This document shows positions 1 to 9,106 of a stretch of DNA of 64,000 nucleotides, in pieces. The stretch comes from Stutzerimonas stutzeri (lineage in GTDB: Bacteria > Pseudomonadota > Gammaproteobacteria > Pseudomonadales > Pseudomonadaceae): NCBI RefSeq assembly GCF_000590475.1, contig NZ_CP007441.1, positions 1,238,091 to 1,302,090 of the forward strand, given 5' to 3'. The first letter of the stretch is position 1. Each line of letters begins with the position of its first letter. The position numbers and the translations under genes were made by a program. Under the pieces are notes generated by a model, which made no database searches, was not told the DNA's origin, and worked only from the letters and a program-made list of their open reading frames with translations.

Positions 1-111
1 AGTGAACCCGGCTTCTGGTGGCAGCGGCTGACGGGGCGGCATGCAGCCGGCCAGGGTCAGCAGCACCCACCCGGACACCAGACAGGGCAGGGCGCAACGG
101 CGTCGGCTCAT
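1..111 (-). CDS. Efflux outer-membrane lipoprotein (NodT/OprM-type), N-terminus only
   Basis: The reverse strand opens an ATG at 111 and reads 37 codons to the window edge. The visible part is a lipoprotein signal: basic MSRRR start, hydrophobic stretch, then a lipobox LAGC, followed by a proline-rich segment (PPRQPLPPE). The ATG overlaps the TGA of the HlyD gene by four bases (ATGA), so the two are translationally coupled. Position third in an emrB-emrA-OMF operon makes it almost certainly the outer-membrane channel of this pump; NodT-family channels are lipoproteins of about 480 residues. Only the signal peptide is seen, so family assignment rests on context. Confidence 0.7.
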   Translation of the reverse strand, partial: MSRRRCALPCLVSGWVLLTLAGCMPPRQPLPPEAGFT

Positions 112-1292
112 TGCGCGCCGCTCGCGACAGGCGGGTCGGATTGCACGGCGACCCCGGTGTCGACGTGAGTGACCACCGACAGCCCCGGTCGCAGACGTTG
201 CGCGAGCGGTTGATCCGGATCGATGGAAATGCGCACCGGCACTCGCTGGACCACCTTGGTGAAGTTACCCGTGGCGTTGTCCGGGCGTAGCACGCTGAAT
301 TCCGAACCGGTGGCTGGCGCCAGTCGCTGGACGCGACCGCTCAGGCGCGCGCCGTCCAGCGCATCGACTTCGATCTGCACTGGCTGGCCGGGACGCATGG
401 CGAAGGTCTGGGTTTCCTTGTAATTGGCGATCACCCAGAGCTGTTCCGGCACCAGATAGAGCAGTTGCGAGCCGGCCGCCACATATTGGCCCTGGCGTAC
501 CGTCACCTCGCTGACCTGGCCGTCGCGCGGCGCCTGGATCACTGTGTTGTCGAGATCGATCTGTGCCCGCTTCAGGGTGGCTTCGGCGATTTCGATCTGC
601 GCCTGCAAACCACCACGGGATACTTCACTGGCCTTGAGCGTCTGCTCCGCAATCGCGATAGCAGCCTGCGCCTGCTTCACCTTGGCGGCGGCGGCACGCG
701 CGCTGGCGCGGATCTGGTCGCGTTCTCGGATGGAGACCGAGCCGCGTTCGGCCAGTTCGTTGACGCGTTTTTCATCCGCCAGTGCGCGTAGCCGTTCGGC
801 TTCGGCGGCAGACAGTTCGGCGCGGCGGGAGGCCAGCGTGGCCTCGTTCGAGGCCAGCGTCTGCTCCAGGTTCTCCAGCTCGAAGCGCCGCGCGGCCAGC
901 TCGGCGCGGCGCTGTTCGACCAACTGGCGGTACTGGCGGTCATCGATACGTACCAGCGCCTGCCCCTGCTCGACCTGTTCGAAGTCCTGCACCAGCACCT
1001 CGGTCACATAGCCGTTGACCTGCGGTGCGAGGACGGTGATCTGCCCTCGCACGTAGGCGTTCTCGGTCACCGCCACCTGCCCGTTGAACGGCCAAAGTTG
1101 CCAGGCGTACAGAACTGCCAGAACACCGAAAAGCGCCACCAATAGCATCAGAATGACCGAGCGCCGGCTCGGTTTGATGGTCTTCGGCGGATCGTCCGGC
1201 GTCGGGCCGGCATCGGTAACGGCCGCCGACGGTTGTGGCGGCTGGGCCGTCTGAAGGTTTTGCTGATCCTCGGATTGGGTGCGTTCGCTCAT
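108..1292 (-). CDS. HlyD/EmrA-family periplasmic adaptor of an MFS efflux pump
   Basis: 394 residues, normal length for an EmrA-type adaptor that links an inner-membrane MFS pump to an outer-membrane channel. The layout is a cytoplasmic Pro-rich N-terminus, one transmembrane helix at about 45-67, a first lipoyl half-motif at about 80-115 (VNGYVTEV), a long Ala/Glu/Arg-rich coiled coil at about 115-240, and the second lipoyl half at about 250-290 (IQAPRDGQVSEV). The C-terminal part is the usual beta-barrel ending in a loose tail. The start overlaps the MFS stop by four bases and the stop overlaps the next ATG, so the three genes form a tightly coupled operon. Substrate cannot be read from sequence; EmrAB pumps export hydrophobic toxic compounds. 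Confidence 0.9.
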   Translation of the reverse strand: MSERTQSEDQQNLQTAQPPQPSAAVTDAGPTPDDPPKTIKPSRRSVILMLLVALFGVLAVLYAWQLWPFNGQVAVTENAYVRGQITVLAPQVNGYVTEVLVQDFEQVEQGQALVRIDDRQYRQLVEQRRAELAARRFELENLEQTLASNEATLASRRAELSAAEAERLRALADEKRVNELAERGSVSIRERDQIRASARAAAAKVKQAQAAIAIAEQTLKASEVSRGGLQAQIEIAEATLKRAQIDLDNTVIQAPRDGQVSEVTVRQGQYVAAGSQLLYLVPEQLWVIANYKETQTFAMRPGQPVQIEVDALDGARLSGRVQRLAPATGSEFSVLRPDNATGNFTKVVQRVPVRISIDPDQPLAQRLRPGLSVVTHVDTGVAVQSDPPVASGAQ

Positions 1293-2959
1293 GGAGAGAC
1301 GGCGTTCCTGTTCTGCTGCGCGATGCGCAGGGTGCGATAGAGCGTCCAGCCGAATACGCCGATGGAAAGCATGCCGATCAGCCGGAATACATCATTGAAA
1401 GCCAGCACATTGGCTTCCCGCGTGACCGCCTGACTCAGCTGCGCGGCGCTCTGCGCCTGACGTAGCCGAGCGTCGTTCTGGCGTGGCGCCAGCGCCTGGT
1501 TCTGGGCCAGCAAGCGCGCGTCGACCCGAGGGTCGCCCGGTACTACTTGCTCGGTCAGGTGGCTGGAGTGATATTTCTCGCGCATCACCTGATAGGTGCC
1601 GAACAGTGCCGGCGCGGCCAGGCCGCCCAGGCTCTGGGTCATGGTGAACAAGACGATGAAAGTCACCAGATAGTTCGGCCCGTTGCGCAACGCCCGGCCG
1701 ATACCGGTGATCAACAGCGGCCCGAGAAACATGCCGCTGGCAAAGGCCAGCAGGCCCTGACTGAGGAACATGTCATGCGGCCGGGTCAGGTTGGTGGCAT
1801 CGATGTCGAGAAAGCTGGCGATCGCGATCAGCACGATCGACAGCAGAATCTGCGGAAAAGCCATGGACGGGCTGAAAGTCATTGCGCTGCCGGCGATACC
1901 CATGGTCAGCCCCAGCAGGATGATGGCGTACAGCGGCTGGAGTTGTTCGGTGCCCATGCCGAGGGTCTGCAGCAGGCCGACCGCGCCATAGCTCTGTTCG
2001 GATAGCAGCAGTCGCAGCGCCAGCGCACCGAAGGCGAAGCGCAGAATCTCGGCGGTGCCCAGCCAACGAGTGTGCAGCAACGGATTGCGCCGGTGATGTT
2101 CGATCATGAACGCCGCGCACATCAGCAACAGCGCAGCGATCAGGGCGTAGCCCAGCCAGGGTTGCTCGGTCCACCAGAGGATTCGGCCTTGCGCTAGCAC
2201 CGCCGCGATCAACGCCAAGGCAGGGGCGAGCAGGGCAAAGGTGAGAAAGTCCAGCGGCTCGAACACCTTGACGCGCTCGCCCAACGGCAGCTTGAGCACG
2301 ACCACCGCAGCCAGCGAGCACAGCGCCAGGCCGCTCTCGAACATGTACAGGCGATGCCACTCGCCCATGTCCAGCAATGCCGGCGACATCAGCCAGGCCA
2401 GCGGCGTGCCCAGCTGGGAAATGCCGAAGCCGAAGATCACCGCTTTTGGCAGATCGGACTTGCGAAATGCCTGCAGCATGTAGAACAGCCCCAGCGACGA
2501 GGTCGTGGCCGCCGCCAGGCCGCTGGCCGCGCGCACGAAGATGGCCATTTCCAGCCCCTCGACGAACACGTGGGCGATGCTCAGCAGTGCATAGAGGGTT
2601 AGGCCGATCTCGGCGAAACGCCGCAGGCCATATTGCTGACGGAACTTGATCATCAGCAGGTTGGCGGAGACGTTGATCATGAAGTACGCCGCCGGCAGCC
2701 AGGCAGCCTGTGACGGCGTGAGGCCCAGGTCGCCCTGGATACTCGGCAGATTGGCAATGAACAAGGCGTTGCCCAGCCCGCCGGTAATACCCACCAGCAC
2801 CGCAACACAGGCATAGGCGATGCGCACCGGCATCGGATGCAGCAGGATCGCCGGGGATCCGGGCATCGATGGACGTTCGTGGGGTTCCCAGCGAGGAACG
2901 GGGGCAAGATATTGCGGCATGTTGTGCAGGACTCGACGGCCAGGGTCAGGGGCATGCAT
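1289..2959 (-). CDS. DHA2-family MFS drug transporter (EmrB-like)
   Basis: 556 residues with about 14 hydrophobic segments, as in DHA2-family proton antiporters. The first membrane hairpin carries the family-like ANLPSIQGDLGLTPSQAAW, matching the loop after TM1 in EmrB where the protein samples substrate. It is the first gene of a three-gene minus-strand efflux operon (pump, adaptor, outer-membrane channel). The N-terminus is uncertain: in-frame ATGs at 2959 and 2920 both lack a clear ribosome site, and the first 60 residues are hydrophilic, so the true start may be internal. The 215 bases upstream (2960-3174) contain no gene and presumably the promoter. No dedicated regulator lies beside it. 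Confidence 0.88.
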   Translation of the reverse strand: MHAPDPGRRVLHNMPQYLAPVPRWEPHERPSMPGSPAILLHPMPVRIAYACVAVLVGITGGLGNALFIANLPSIQGDLGLTPSQAAWLPAAYFMINVSANLLMIKFRQQYGLRRFAEIGLTLYALLSIAHVFVEGLEMAIFVRAASGLAAATTSSLGLFYMLQAFRKSDLPKAVIFGFGISQLGTPLAWLMSPALLDMGEWHRLYMFESGLALCSLAAVVVLKLPLGERVKVFEPLDFLTFALLAPALALIAAVLAQGRILWWTEQPWLGYALIAALLLMCAAFMIEHHRRNPLLHTRWLGTAEILRFAFGALALRLLLSEQSYGAVGLLQTLGMGTEQLQPLYAIILLGLTMGIAGSAMTFSPSMAFPQILLSIVLIAIASFLDIDATNLTRPHDMFLSQGLLAFASGMFLGPLLITGIGRALRNGPNYLVTFIVLFTMTQSLGGLAAPALFGTYQVMREKYHSSHLTEQVVPGDPRVDARLLAQNQALAPRQNDARLRQAQSAAQLSQAVTREANVLAFNDVFRLIGMLSIGVFGWTLYRTLRIAQQNRNAVSP

Positions 2960-3174
2960 GAGGGTCTGCCAAACCGGCGGACATCCTTTTAGGACAGCTG
3001 CAAGCGCGAAATGATTGGTCCCATGCGCACCGGTCGGTTGGCAGCGATGAAACTGGGTGCGGCGGTGCGGTCGCTGGGCGGAGCAGCTGAACCTTTGCCG
3101 ATACGAGGCGGTCGACTCAACAGGTTGGCCGTGTTGTCACTGGCCGTTAACTAAGCTTCAGGAGGAACCATTCA

Positions 3175-3627
3175 ATGGATACCAACGACACCATTTCCGT
3201 GCTTAACGACCTCATCGAAACCAGCAAGGACGGCGAAAAAGGCTTCCGCGAATGCGCTGAAGACCTGAAGAATCCCCAGCTGCAAACCAGCATGACCCAG
3301 CGTGCACAGGACTGCGCGACGGCAGCTGCCGAGCTGCAGCAACTGGTCAGGTCCCTGGGCGGCGACCCGGAAACTTCCACCAGCACCGCGGGCGATATGC
3401 ATCGGCGGTGGGTCGATCTGAAGTCCGCAATTACCGGCCACAGCGACGAAGCGATCCTCAACGAGTGCGAGCGAGGTGAAGACGTGGCGCTCAAGAGCTA
3501 TCGCAAAGCGCTGGAAAAAGACCTGCCGGTCGATGTCCGTGCGGTTGTAGAGCGCCAATTCCAAGGCGTTCAGCGCAACCATGATCAGGTCAAGGCGTTG
3601 CGTGACGCAGAACGCGCGCGCAGCTGA
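3175..3627 (+). CDS. PA2169-family four-helix-bundle protein (DUF2383)
   Basis: 150 residues, nearly all helical and rich in Glu, Ala and Gln, with the start MDTNDTISVLNDLIETSKDG typical of the PA2169 family (DUF2383). Members are small ferritin-like four-helix proteins often linked to general stress; no biochemical role is established that I can rely on. A strong ribosome site (AGGAGG at 3161-3166) precedes the ATG. The gene stands alone and is closed by a strong intrinsic terminator at 3671-3698. Confidence 0.88.
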   Translation: MDTNDTISVLNDLIETSKDGEKGFRECAEDLKNPQLQTSMTQRAQDCATAAAELQQLVRSLGGDPETSTSTAGDMHRRWVDLKSAITGHSDEAILNECERGEDVALKSYRKALEKDLPVDVRAVVERQFQGVQRNHDQVKALRDAERARS

Positions 3628-3670
3628 TCCAGAGCGTCGAACCGCCTGATCGAAACTGCGACCGAGAACC

Positions 3671-3698
3671 AAAACGCCCCGACCTTTCGGGGCGTTTT
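3671..3698 (+). terminator. Intrinsic terminator after the PA2169-family gene
   Basis: A perfect 12-bp stem (AAAACGCCCCGA / TCGGGGCGTTTT) closes a four-base loop, with a run of four T at its end. It lies 43 bases after the stop codon. The A-tract on the 5' side also allows it to work on the opposite strand. Confidence 0.9.
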
Positions 3699-3917
3699 GG
3701 CATCTGCTGGTGCGTCGATGCCGGACGACTAATCCTTGGCCCGGCCGGTTGGTGCCGCCGCCCCACCATCACATCCTTTGAACACACCGCGATCCAGCCC
3801 AGGCAGCGCGGCGGCTTCGTTCGCTTGGCTATCATCGTGCGCCGCTACCGCCGACCAGCAGCATTTCGGTTGCGAGCTGCTAAGCTAAATCCCTTCGTTT
3901 CCTGAGAGCCGGCTGCC

Positions 3918-4838
3918 ATGAACTCATTCATCACTCCTCCGGCCGATGACACCGGTGCTCAGCGCGCCGAACTGGCGCGGCTGGTCGATGGCTTCGTCAG
4001 TGGTGACGGCATGCACCCCACCGTCATCGAACCGCTGCACCTGATCCGTTGCGAGACACCCGGCGAGATGACCTACGGCGTACACAAGCCAGCGTTGTGC
4101 ATCATTGTCCAGGGCGGCAAGGAAGTGCGTTTGGCCGATGAGCTGTACTGCTACGATCCGCTGCATTACCTGGTGGTGTCGGTGACACTGCCGGTGGCCG
4201 GTTGTGTGGTACGGGCTTCCAGTACGGAGCCGTATATCTGCATCCGCCTGGATATCGATCCCCCGTTGATCGCCGGGCTGATCAGCGAGGCCGAGCCGCT
4301 CATGGCCAACAGCGAGCCGGACGGGCGCGGTCTGTATCTGGACCGCATCGATGCGCCGCTGCTCGATGCCACCCTGCGGTTGGTCCGCCTGCTTGGCAAC
4401 CCGAAGGACATTCCGGTGCTGGCACCGCTGGCGTTGCGCGAGATCTTCTATCGGTTGCTCTGCGGGCCGCAGGGTCGGCACCTGCGGGACATAGCACTGC
4501 AGGGCAGCCAGTCGCATCGGGTCAACCGCGCCATCGAATGGCTCAACCACAACTACGTCGAGCCGCTGCGCATCGATGAGCTGGCGAGCCGGGTCAACCT
4601 CAGCAGTTCAAGCCTGCATCATCGCTTCAAGGCACTGACCGCCATGAGCCCGTTGCAGTATCAGAAACAGCTTCGCTTGCAGGAGGCCCGGCGCTTGCTG
4701 ATGGCCGAAGGCCTTGAGGTTTCGGCGGCCGGCTATCGGGTCGGCTACGAAAGCCCTTCGCAGTTCAGTCGCGAATACAGCCGGCTGTTCGGTGCCTCTC
4801 CGGTCAAGGACATGGCGCGTTTGCGCAGCATCGCCTGA
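3918..4838 (+). CDS. AraC-family transcriptional regulator
   Basis: 306 residues. The N-terminal half (about 25-180) is the AraC_N cupin-like ligand or dimerisation domain, with the family opening LHLIRCETPGEMTYGVHKPALCIIVQGGKEV. The C-terminal 100 residues hold two helix-turn-helix units: IDELASRVNLSSSSLHHRFKALT and VSAAGYRVGYESPSQFSREYSRLFG, the second being the classic AraC signature. It is a single gene, convergent with the OsmC-YcaO gene, so the target is not obvious from position. Homologues of this subfamily commonly control a divergent oxidoreductase gene, but none is next to it here. Confidence 0.92.
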   Translation: MNSFITPPADDTGAQRAELARLVDGFVSGDGMHPTVIEPLHLIRCETPGEMTYGVHKPALCIIVQGGKEVRLADELYCYDPLHYLVVSVTLPVAGCVVRASSTEPYICIRLDIDPPLIAGLISEAEPLMANSEPDGRGLYLDRIDAPLLDATLRLVRLLGNPKDIPVLAPLALREIFYRLLCGPQGRHLRDIALQGSQSHRVNRAIEWLNHNYVEPLRIDELASRVNLSSSSLHHRFKALTAMSPLQYQKQLRLQEARRLLMAEGLEVSAAGYRVGYESPSQFSREYSRLFGASPVKDMARLRSIA

Positions 4839-5029
4839 TCAGCGAGAGGGGGCGATCTCAGGCCCCTTCAATCCCGTCGCGGTTATGCGGCGGTACGGGT
4901 TGGCTGTTGAATGAACGATCAGCTCGCTGAGGTCCGCGCCCGCCGGCTGGTCAATTCCAGCGATACAGCGCGGAGGACGGACTGGCGCATCGACTCGGAC
5001 TCGGGTCGCCAGCACGCTAGCCCTAGCAT

Positions 5030-7231
5030 TCAGCGCAGCGCCGCCACCTTGGCGCGTGCGGCGTGCAGCTTCTTGTAGCTGTCGATCAGGCGCAGATGAC
5101 GATCGAGTCCTTCCAGCTTGGTGCTGGTGGGCGTCAGGCCGAAGAAGCGCACGCTGCCATCCACCGAGCCCATCGCGGCGTCCATCCGCTCGTGGCCGAA
5201 CAGGCGACGGAAGTTGGCCTCGTAGTCGTCCAGCTGCATTTCGTCATCCAGCGTCACTTCAAGCACCACGTTCACGGCCTGATAGAACAGCCCACGCTCG
5301 ACCGTGTTGTCGTTGAACTGCAGGAAGGCTTCGACCAGCTCCTTTGCCTCCTCGAGCTGGTTCAGGGCGAGATGGATCAGCAATTTGAGTTCGAGAATCG
5401 TCAGCTTGCCCCACGCGGTGTTCTCGTCAAATTCGATCCCGATCAGCGTGGTGATATCGGTGTAATCATCCAGTTCGCTGTCTTCGAGACGCTCGACCAG
5501 TGCCTTCAGGCTGCCATCGTCCAGCCGGTGCAAGTTAAGAATGTCTTCACGGAAAAACAGCGCTTTGTTGGTGTTGTCCCAGACCAGATCTTCCACCGGG
5601 TAGATTTCCGAATAGCCGGGCACAAGAATCCGGCAGGCCGTTGCGCCTAGCTGGTCATACACGGCCATGTACGCTTCCTTGCCCATGCCTTCGAGAATCC
5701 CGAACAGCGTGGCGGCCTCCTCGGCGTTGGAATCTTCGCCATGTCCGGAAAAGTCCCACTCGACGAACTCGAAGTCAGCCTTGGCGCTGAAGAAGCGCCA
5801 CGACACCACACCGCTGGAATCGATGAAGTGTTCGACGAAGTTGTTCGGCTCCATGACGGCCTGGCTTTCGAAGGTCGGCTGGGGCAGGTCGTTCAACCCT
5901 TCGAAGCTGCGGCCCTGCAACAGTTCGGTGAGGCTGCGCTCCAGCGCCACCTCGAAACTCGGGTGCGCCCCGAACGAGGCGAACACGCCGCCGGTACGCG
6001 GATTCATCAGGGTGACGCACATCACCGGAAATTCCCCGCCCAGCGATGCATCCTTGACCAGCACCGGAAAACCCTGCTCTTCCAGCCCCTGGATACCTGC
6101 CAGGATTGCGGGGTATTTCGCCAGCACTTCCTGGGGTACGTCAGGCAAGGCGATTTCGCCTTCCAGAATCTCGCGCTTCACTGCACGCTCGAAGATCTCC
6201 GACAGGCACTGCACCTGCGCTTCGGCCAAGGTATTGCCGGCGCTCATGCCGTTGCTGAGAAACAGGTTTTCGATCAGGTTGGAGGGGAAGTACACCACTT
6301 CGCCGTCCGACTGGCGCACAAAGGGCAGCGAACAGATGCCGCGCTCGACGTTGCCCGAATTAGTGTCGTACAGGTGTGAGCCGTGCAGCTCGCCATCGGG
6401 GTTGTAGATATCCAGGCAGTACGCATCGAGTATTTCTGCCGGCAGCGCATCTTTGCGGTCCGGCTTGAACCAGCGCTCGTCGGGGTAATGCACGAACTCG
6501 GCATGGGCGATGTCTTCGCCCCAGAACTGATCGTTGTAGAAGAAGTTGCAGTTGAGCCGTTCGATGAACTCGCCCAACGCAGACGCCAACGCGCTTTCCT
6601 TGGTCGCGCCTTTACCGTTGGTGAAGCACATCGGCGAATGCGCATCGCGAATATGCAGCGACCACACGTTGGGCACGATATTGCGCCACGAGGCGATTTC
6701 GATCTTCATCCCGAGGCCGGCCAGAATCTCCGACATGTTGGCGATGGTCTGCTCGAGCGGCAGATCCTTACCGGCGATGTAGGTGCTCGCGTCGGCCCCG
6801 GTGCCTGGTAGCAGCAGCGCCTGGGCGTCTGCATCGAGGTTATCCACTTGCTCGATGACGAACTCCGGCCCGGTCTGCACCGCCTTTTTCACCGTACAAC
6901 GGTCGATGGAGCGCAGGATGCCCTGGCGATCCTTGTCAGAGATGTCCGCTGGTAGCTCGACTTGAATCTTGAAGATCTGCTTATAGCGGTTTTCCGGATC
7001 GACGATGTTGTTCTGCGAGAGCCGGATATTGTCGGTCGGGATGTCGCGGGTCTGGCAGTACAACTTGACGAAGTAAGCCGCACACAGCGCAGATGAGGCC
7101 AGGAAATAATCGAACGGGCTCGGCGCCGAGCCATCGCCCTTGTAGCGGATCGGTTGATCGGCAACCACCGTGAAATCATCGAACTTGGCTTCAAGCCTGA
7201 GGTTGTCGAGAAAGTTAACCTTGATTTCCAT
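5030..7231 (-). CDS. OsmC-YcaO fusion protein
   Basis: 733 residues in two parts. Residues 1-140 are an OsmC/Ohr-type domain that keeps both cysteines expected of this thiol peroxidase fold (Cys50 in SSALCAA and Cys112 in DRCTVKK). From about 150 the protein is a full YcaO domain, beginning GKDLPLEQTIANMSEIL and carrying NGKGATKESALASALGEFIERL, the conserved ATP-binding region, then a helical C-terminal extension (about 560-733) as in E. coli YcaO. YcaO enzymes use ATP to activate backbone amides; E. coli YcaO has been linked to beta-methylthiolation of ribosomal protein S12. There is no precursor peptide or dehydrogenase gene beside it, so a RiPP role is unlikely. The fusion is known in pseudomonads. 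It is monocistronic. Confidence 0.93.
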   Translation of the reverse strand: MEIKVNFLDNLRLEAKFDDFTVVADQPIRYKGDGSAPSPFDYFLASSALCAAYFVKLYCQTRDIPTDNIRLSQNNIVDPENRYKQIFKIQVELPADISDKDRQGILRSIDRCTVKKAVQTGPEFVIEQVDNLDADAQALLLPGTGADASTYIAGKDLPLEQTIANMSEILAGLGMKIEIASWRNIVPNVWSLHIRDAHSPMCFTNGKGATKESALASALGEFIERLNCNFFYNDQFWGEDIAHAEFVHYPDERWFKPDRKDALPAEILDAYCLDIYNPDGELHGSHLYDTNSGNVERGICSLPFVRQSDGEVVYFPSNLIENLFLSNGMSAGNTLAEAQVQCLSEIFERAVKREILEGEIALPDVPQEVLAKYPAILAGIQGLEEQGFPVLVKDASLGGEFPVMCVTLMNPRTGGVFASFGAHPSFEVALERSLTELLQGRSFEGLNDLPQPTFESQAVMEPNNFVEHFIDSSGVVSWRFFSAKADFEFVEWDFSGHGEDSNAEEAATLFGILEGMGKEAYMAVYDQLGATACRILVPGYSEIYPVEDLVWDNTNKALFFREDILNLHRLDDGSLKALVERLEDSELDDYTDITTLIGIEFDENTAWGKLTILELKLLIHLALNQLEEAKELVEAFLQFNDNTVERGLFYQAVNVVLEVTLDDEMQLDDYEANFRRLFGHERMDAAMGSVDGSVRFFGLTPTSTKLEGLDRHLRLIDSYKKLHAARAKVAALR

Positions 7232-7445
7232 GCGGGATTACCAGAACAACACGATATGGCCGGCCATTATCCGGTTTATCCGCCTTGCGTGCGTGATTTT
7301 CCAGCCTGACGGCCCTGGACGGCATCTCCCGCCCGGATATCAGCGCGAACAAGGCCTGAACGCGCCAACCTTCGCCGCGGCGGACGTGACGGGGCCATCA
7401 CTGCTGCCCGCCTGTCGCGGTCAGTTTCAGATGTGGCGTTGGGGC

Positions 7446-8966
7446 TCAGCGTGGCGAGTCGTGGCCTTCAACCGCCTGTAGTTCGAAAGCAATGCTCCAG
7501 TTGTGCAGCGGGTAGGGTTTGTCCACCAGCGCGGCGATGTTTGCCTCGCGCGGCATGCCCTCGTCCGGCAGGTATTCGTAACGGGCGTCGGCCTGGGCCG
7601 GGTCGCTGTCGCGTAATTCACCGGCCCCGCCGACCGCTTGGCTGGCGTAGCGGATGCGAGGCGTGCCGACCAGATCGCGGCCGGCATTCAGGCGCACCAC
7701 CGTATCGGCGACAATCTCCACGGCTTTGATCTGCACCTCGCCCTGCTCATCAATCAGGGTGAAGCCGCGGTTTTTGATCGCCCGTGCCTGATGGTCGAGA
7801 TAGGGCAGATCGAACATCAACGGCGGAAAGGGCACATGGAAGTCGACGAGCACTTCGCGATGTTCGAAAGTGGCGCCGCGCGGCGACAGCGGTTGCCAGT
7901 TGCGGCCCTCGACCACCACTTGGTGATAGACCTTGCCGAGCATCTGGCCGAACCAGCGATAACCATTGGCCGATAGGTGTGTGCCCTTGTCCACGTAAGG
8001 GTAAACCGGCCCGGCGAGGTACCAGTTCGGCTCTTCTTGTGCCAGTTCCCACTGCGCCATGCCGATGTCGAGGCTGCCATTGACCACCGATGATTTGGCA
8101 TCGGTCTGGTAGCTGATGAACGCCGGCATCTGTTGCTGTCCGGCGATCGCCTGCGCGGTATCGGCGTTCAGATCGTCGCGCAGCTGGCGCAGCATTTTCT
8201 TGTAGTGAGCCTTGTCGTTGATGCCGCCCTGGGCCTGCGAATAGTCGTACTCGCCCTGCAGCCAGAAAAAGGCGCTGAGACTGTAGCTGGCGCCTTGGGC
8301 GTCAGCGATCTGTTTAGCCTGATCAACCGCCTGCAGTACCCGTCGATATTCGTGGGTGCCGCCGACCTTGGACAGCTGCGCGATGGAGCGTCCGGAGGTG
8401 GAGGCGTTGCTGGCGACAAACAGGTGCTCGGGGTCGGCTTCAACACCGTGCTTCTGCAGATAGAGACGGCGGACCATATTCAATGCGCCGACTTCCACGG
8501 ATTCGCCTTCCTCCTGCGCATGCTCGTCCAGGCGCGCCACCGACCGGCCATCGAGGATAACCTTCGGGTCACGCTTGAGCTGGACCACCGCCCTGAGCGG
8601 CTTGAATGCCGGCTCACCGACCGCTATGAAGCGGGCACCGCTGTAAGTTGCCGAACGCACCGAGTTGCCCAGCATCAGGTTGTCGTATCGTGGCTGTTTC
8701 GACAGCGCGGGCCAGCCTTCGGCGGCCGAAGCCAAGGACTGGCCGTAGGTGATGACGTGGTTGTATTTGGCGGTTGGCGCCGGTGCGCGACGATCGGGTT
8801 GCGTCATGACCTGTTCGCTGAAGCGCTTGTTCTGCGCGTCGCGGATCGCCAGCGAGGGTTCGCTGGCAAACGATGACGTGCAGGCGCACAACAGCACGGC
8901 GCCCAACAGCGCGGTGGTTACCGTTTCGTAGGTGAAGCGCCAGAGGGTGAGGCTCGGTTCAGGCAT
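7446..8966 (-). CDS. Exported SGNH/SASA-type carbohydrate esterase
   Basis: 506 residues from an ATG at 8966 with an AAGGAA ribosome site five bases upstream; a longer frame to 9008 lacks one. An N-terminal hydrophobic segment (about 13-35, ending in CACTSSFASEPS) is a signal peptide or possible lipobox. The catalytic motifs fit the sialate O-acetylesterase (SASA) branch of SGNH hydrolases: YGQSLA with nucleophile Ser77, WLQGEYDYSQ (WxQGE block) and DKGTHLSANGYRWFG providing Asp-x-x-His. The C-terminal 150 residues look like a beta-sandwich. It probably removes acyl groups from glycans outside the cytoplasm. It is a single gene; the true substrate is unknown. Confidence 0.8.
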   Translation of the reverse strand: MPEPSLTLWRFTYETVTTALLGAVLLCACTSSFASEPSLAIRDAQNKRFSEQVMTQPDRRAPAPTAKYNHVITYGQSLASAAEGWPALSKQPRYDNLMLGNSVRSATYSGARFIAVGEPAFKPLRAVVQLKRDPKVILDGRSVARLDEHAQEEGESVEVGALNMVRRLYLQKHGVEADPEHLFVASNASTSGRSIAQLSKVGGTHEYRRVLQAVDQAKQIADAQGASYSLSAFFWLQGEYDYSQAQGGINDKAHYKKMLRQLRDDLNADTAQAIAGQQQMPAFISYQTDAKSSVVNGSLDIGMAQWELAQEEPNWYLAGPVYPYVDKGTHLSANGYRWFGQMLGKVYHQVVVEGRNWQPLSPRGATFEHREVLVDFHVPFPPLMFDLPYLDHQARAIKNRGFTLIDEQGEVQIKAVEIVADTVVRLNAGRDLVGTPRIRYASQAVGGAGELRDSDPAQADARYEYLPDEGMPREANIAALVDKPYPLHNWSIAFELQAVEGHDSPR

Positions 8967-9106
8967 GCCGATTCCTTCGTTGGGGCCGCGGGCCTTGGCG
9001 CTGTGCAATACAGGCCTGGGCCAGAATGTTTCGGAGTTGGCGTTTGACGGTGGCGAGTGCGCTCAGTTCGGCCTCGGACCGTCGAGGGCGGTGCTGCACG
9101 GTACGT

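Noticed and set aside
5030..7231. RiPP (thiazole/oxazole-modified peptide) gene cluster around YcaO
   Set aside because: No precursor peptide, flavin dehydrogenase, E1-like partner or exporter lies next to it; the OsmC fusion and monocistronic setting fit the housekeeping YcaO type.
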